Positions 60,920-64,000 of a DNA stretch of 64,000 bases are shown piece after piece. The notes under the pieces were generated by a model. The model saw only the letters and a list, made by a program, of their open reading frames with translations. It had not been told where the DNA came from and made no database searches. Each line of letters begins with the position of its first letter. Position 1 is the first letter of the stretch. The position numbers and the translations under genes are program-made. Source of the DNA: Planctomyces sp. (GTDB taxonomy: Bacteria; Planctomycetota; Planctomycetia; Planctomycetales; Planctomycetaceae); NCBI GenBank assembly GCA_019636235.1, contig JAHBXW010000001.1:620001-684000 (forward strand), in the 5' to 3' direction.

Positions 60920-63442
60920 TCAGGGAGACTCCGCCTCCCCCGCCTGGGCCGCTTCCCGCGCTGTCTGTTCCTGCCGAAGCTGATCCAGTCGCGACGCCGG
61001 CGGCGGAGCATCGCTGGCCGGGGCCTCGGCCGCCGCCACCGGCGCGTCCTGCGGCGCAGGGTCGACACGCAGCCGCCCCGCCCCCAGCGTGCACGGCACC
61101 GGCTCGCCGTTCACCGGCACGTTCACCTGGCAGAGCAGGTTCTTCGTCTGGCCGATCGGTGCGTCCGCGGCGGCCGTGACCTTGAACTTCAGCTCCTTCT
61201 GGTCGCTGGTGAACTTCAACGGCTCCGCTTCGCAGTTCGCGGGCAGGCCGACCAGCGTCACGTCCGCCTCGCCGTCGAAGTCACGCAGCTTTTCGACGTC
61301 GACATGCACGAACGTTTCCTGCCCCTGTTTGACCACCGCCTGGCGGAATTCAAACTTCAAATGCGGACCCTCGACTCGAAGCGGGACCCAGTTCGACGCG
61401 ATCTCGTACGAGCCGCCGAAGGCGCGGCGTTCCCCGCCGCCCCCCCCGCCCCCGCGCATGCCCCGCCGCTGATTCGGATTCCGGGAGATGGCCCGCACCG
61501 CGACATGCGACATCCGCATCGGCGCGTTCGCCGCCGCGTTGACCGGAATCACCGCCTCGGTCTCCCCGGCGGCGATCTCCGTCGCGTTCGCCGAGCTGCA
61601 GCCGGGCGCGTTCTGCAGCAACAGCACCCGCACCGGGTCGTTGAAGCCTTCCGCCCGCTCGATGACGACCTTCAGCGGCAGCGACCCGCCCTGCACGATC
61701 GGAGCTTTGGGCGGCTCGAGCCGCACTTTGAACGGCGCCGGCTTCGTCACGACGATCGGCAGTCGGTCCTGCCGCTCCTCCCACACCCGCAGGTTGTTCT
61801 GACCGCGCACGAGCAGGATCTGCTGGGACACCAGCCCATGCACGAGCGAATCCGGCTGGTCCGGATCGCCCGTCCGCAGACCGAGCGTGGACCAGCGGCC
61901 GGCCATGGGCGCATCTTCCGCCGCGCGGACGATCACCGGGACAGTCGCGTCCCCGCGCCAATCCTCCGGCAGCTCCACGGTTACGCCGTCCGGCAGATTT
62001 TCCGGCAGCAGCGCGACGGGTCCGCCCGTGTCCTGCCGCCCGATGTTCAGTTGCACGCCGATCGCCCCCCCCTGCGGCACGACCAGCGTGGGCTGCACGT
62101 ACTGCCGGGGCTCGACGGTGGTCGCCGTCAGCCGAGGAGAAACGGTCGTGACTTCAACGCGATAGGTCATCGCCGGTCCGCCGCCACCCAGGTGATCGCG
62201 GATCTGCGCGAAATACTCGCCATCCTCCGGCACGTTGAATCGCAGCGCGCTGTCCGGTTCGCGATTGTCGTCGTTCTCGGCGAGCTGCGCCCCGCTGGCG
62301 TTGTAGATCGTCAGCACGGTGTCGGCCGCGGAGCGGAGCTTGCGGGCGTACACCTGAATGTTGAGCACCTGTCCCTTGGAGGCGGTGAAGCGATACAGGT
62401 CGACGTCGCCGGGCTCGGCGAGCTGGCCGTTCCAGGCGCCGGGCGCGGGGGCCGGCGTGGCCTCCTCGCGGGTGTTGTTCGGCTCCTGCTCGTTCACGCT
62501 TTCCAGGGCGGAGACCCGGAATGGGTGCGCGGAGGGAGCGACGCCGAACTCATCCGCCGCCTCGACGAGCGCCAACTCGCGGCCGTCCGTCGGCACGACA
62601 AACGGCTGCTCGAACACGCCGGCGGCGTCTCCCAGAAACGTGATGTTCAGCGAATCGCCGGGCCGTCCGCCCAGCGGGAAGATCGCCGCGGGCCGGGGAA
62701 ACCGCCCGACGTGCATCAGGTAATAGGCGTTCTGGTCGCCGCCATAGGCCACGTCGCGAAGCTGGATCACATAGCGGCCGTCGGCGGGCGGCACGAACGA
62801 GATGATCGGATCATTCCAGAACAGCGGCGTGTCGTCGCTGGCTTCCAGTTCAAAGCGATTGGAATCGAGGATGGCGATGTACGGATCGAAGTACTCGCCG
62901 CCGTTGCCGGCGCTGGCGCCCAGCCGCAGGCCGACGACCTCCACGTTGATCCGCTCCCCCTGCCGCGCGTCGAACGCGAAGTAATCGACGTCTTCGCTGG
63001 TGATCTGGCCGTGCACGGTCACCCCGGGCGTCAGCACCTGCGGCTCACGGAAGTCGGAGTTCGGCTCCTGCTCCTCAATGACGGGCAACGTTCCGACCCA
63101 ATAGCACAGCAGGTTCGACAGGCCGGTGGCGGTCCGCAGCCGGAACCGTTGCGAGCCGAGCGGGCAGTCGGGACGAATGCGGACAACGATCTCGAGTTCG
63201 CGCCCCCGCCGCTGGCCGTCCTCGGGGACCGTCAGCGAGACGACCTCCAGGCCCTCGTCGTACAGCATCAACTCCTCCGCGTCCTCGAGGCCCGTGCCAC
63301 GAAGCGTCAGCGTCGATTCCGTGCCCCGCTGGCCGCCGTGCGGAAGCACCTGCTGCAGTCGCGGGTTGACGGCCAGCGCCGGGCTGGCGGCCGCCAGCAG
63401 AAACAGTCCACACGTCGTCGCTAGCAGCGATTGGACTCGCAT
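60920..63442 (-). CDS. Secreted PPC-domain-like protein
   Basis: 840 aa from the ATG at 63442, which gives a signal peptide (SLLATTCGLFLLAAASPALA). The first ~100 residues are an IPT/TIG-like beta domain (LQQVLPHGGQRGTESTLTLRGTGL). Two pre-peptidase C-terminal-like modules follow: EQEPNSDFREPQVLTPGVTVHGQITSEDVDYFAFDARQGERI and EQEPNNTREEATPAPAPGAWNGQLAEPGDVDLYRFTASKGQV. The rest is beta-rich, ending in an Ala/Pro-rich tail and a short helix. Family is common in planctomycetes; no protease domain is present. Confidence 0.85.
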   Translation of the reverse strand: MRVQSLLATTCGLFLLAAASPALAVNPRLQQVLPHGGQRGTESTLTLRGTGLEDAEELMLYDEGLEVVSLTVPEDGQRRGRELEIVVRIRPDCPLGSQRFRLRTATGLSNLLCYWVGTLPVIEEQEPNSDFREPQVLTPGVTVHGQITSEDVDYFAFDARQGERINVEVVGLRLGASAGNGGEYFDPYIAILDSNRFELEASDDTPLFWNDPIISFVPPADGRYVIQLRDVAYGGDQNAYYLMHVGRFPRPAAIFPLGGRPGDSLNITFLGDAAGVFEQPFVVPTDGRELALVEAADEFGVAPSAHPFRVSALESVNEQEPNNTREEATPAPAPGAWNGQLAEPGDVDLYRFTASKGQVLNIQVYARKLRSAADTVLTIYNASGAQLAENDDNREPDSALRFNVPEDGEYFAQIRDHLGGGGPAMTYRVEVTTVSPRLTATTVEPRQYVQPTLVVPQGGAIGVQLNIGRQDTGGPVALLPENLPDGVTVELPEDWRGDATVPVIVRAAEDAPMAGRWSTLGLRTGDPDQPDSLVHGLVSQQILLVRGQNNLRVWEERQDRLPIVVTKPAPFKVRLEPPKAPIVQGGSLPLKVVIERAEGFNDPVRVLLLQNAPGCSSANATEIAAGETEAVIPVNAAANAPMRMSHVAVRAISRNPNQRRGMRGGGGGGGERRAFGGSYEIASNWVPLRVEGPHLKFEFRQAVVKQGQETFVHVDVEKLRDFDGEADVTLVGLPANCEAEPLKFTSDQKELKFKVTAAADAPIGQTKNLLCQVNVPVNGEPVPCTLGAGRLRVDPAPQDAPVAAAEAPASDAPPPASRLDQLRQEQTAREAAQAGEAESP

Positions 63443-63512
63443 CAATCGTCTCCGTGGCGGGGGACCCGAGGCGTGGTCGTGGATGCCGCCGCGGAGGGCG
63501 GATCCGGCAGGT

Positions 63513-64000
63513 TTACGTATACCGTACCGCACGATGCTGCGGCTCGAAATACTCCGGCAGCAGACTGTCGACCTGCAGCAGCCCTTTGCGCGTCAGCGCG
63601 ATGTGTCCGTTGCTCCGTTCCAGGTAACCGGCCCGCTGCTGATTCCGCAGCGGCTCGTCGAACTCGCTGAGCGGGTCGACGCCGAACTTGCGTTCGAACT
63701 CGGCGACGTCCAGGCGGCCCTCTTTCATCTGCAGCACCCATTCGCGGATCAGCCGCTGGTGGGGCGTGGGCGTCAATGCCCGATGGATGGGCAGCCGCCC
63801 TTCGCCGACCGTCTGCAGATACTGCTCGATCGCGTCCAGGTTCTGGTAATGGACGCCCTGGAAATGCCCGAAGGACGACACGCCCACGGCCAGGATGTCG
63901 CTGCCGCGGAACAGGTTGTCCCGATACACGAACCGGTCGGTCTCCGGGTTCCTCACAAGTTCGTTGCCGCTCGACAGGCCGTAGCCCGCGGCGAGGAACC
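63513..64000 (-). CDS. HemN/HemW-like radical SAM protein, C-terminal part (cut by window)
   Basis: Only the last ~160 residues are in the window; the frame is open to base 64000. [49 protein letters not shown] has the pattern of the coproporphyrinogen-oxidase-like family downstream of its radical SAM domain. The closing part ([14 protein letters not shown]...[28 protein letters not shown]) is its winged helix. HemN and HemW differ in the missing N-terminus, so I do not choose. It precedes the PPC-like gene on the same strand by 70 bp. Confidence 0.75.
   Translation of the reverse strand, partial: FLAAGYGLSSGNELVRNPETDRFVYRDNLFRGSDILAVGVSSFGHFQGVHYQNLDAIEQYLQTVGEGRLPIHRALTPTPHQRLIREWVLQMKEGRLDVAEFERKFGVDPLSEFDEPLRNQQRAGYLERSNGHIALTRKGLLQVDSLLPEYFEPQHRAVRYT

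Noticed and set aside
61304-63424. 706-aa plus-strand frame opposite the PPC-like gene
   Set aside because: Arg/His-rich shadow of the secreted protein.

Overview
The window is GC-rich chromosome from a bacterium that looks like a planctomycete (Planctomycetota). The clues are a DUF1549/DUF1553 protein with a CxxCH motif, a SpoVG with a zinc-ribbon insert directly downstream of ispE, a PurS-PurS-PurL fusion, a DUF1580-like helix-turn-helix protein, the futalosine menaquinone enzyme MqnC, and several large secreted proteins with BNR-like, PPC-like or CBM9-like domains. I cannot name a genus.

Layout. Positions 1-16.4 kb hold housekeeping genes: a truncated TlpA-like redoxin, ispE-spoVG, metF-maf on the minus strand, a very large membrane/TPR protein, purL and an SRAP protein, rnc, a UDP-glucuronate epimerase-like gene, and mqnC. 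A tRNA-Val(GAC) with a clear promoter follows at 16.89 kb.

From 16,924 to 30,337 lies an integrated element of about 13.4 kb. It is bounded by a perfect 44-bp direct repeat. The left copy is the 3' part of the intact tRNA-Val and the right copy is a detached tRNA fragment. Gene order is tyrosine integrase, coiled-coil protein, DUF1580-like HTH protein, replication ATPase, small orphan genes, tail-assembly-chaperone-like and tape-measure-like genes, a small RHH repressor, small genes, two more tyrosine-recombinase-like genes (one fused to three winged-helix-like domains), and a terminase-small-subunit-like gene. I see no large terminase, portal, protease, capsid or lysis gene. The best reading is a phage satellite analogous to PICIs, or a heavily reduced prophage. 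This is the most interesting part of the window.

From 30.4 kb the chromosome resumes: a small secreted Cys-rich protein, threonine synthase, and cytochrome bd oxidase (cydAB). At 34.5-37.6 kb is a second accessory patch: a RES toxin and Xre/MbcA-type antitoxin in an unusual convergent arrangement with overlapping stop codons, then about 1 kb of repeats, then a lower-GC orphan membrane gene between two imperfect direct repeats of roughly 187-189 bp.

From 37.6 to 64 kb: a PPP phosphatase, an HAD-like protein with an altered nucleophile, an IscA/ErpA protein, nadA, tatC with a large insertion, TPR and DUF1549 proteins, an Hsp70 with a zinc-ribbon tail, an adenylate-forming enzyme followed by an ABC-2 permease, an HpaI-type aldolase, a 3-beta-HSD-like SDR, a BNR/CBM9-like giant protein, an LpoB/COG3014-like lipoprotein pair, a radical SAM protein, a stand-alone recombinase catalytic domain coupled to an acyl-carrier-protein gene, a PPC-like protein, and the end of a HemN/HemW-like gene running off the window.

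All functional names are read from motifs by eye. No database search, structure prediction or alignment program was run.
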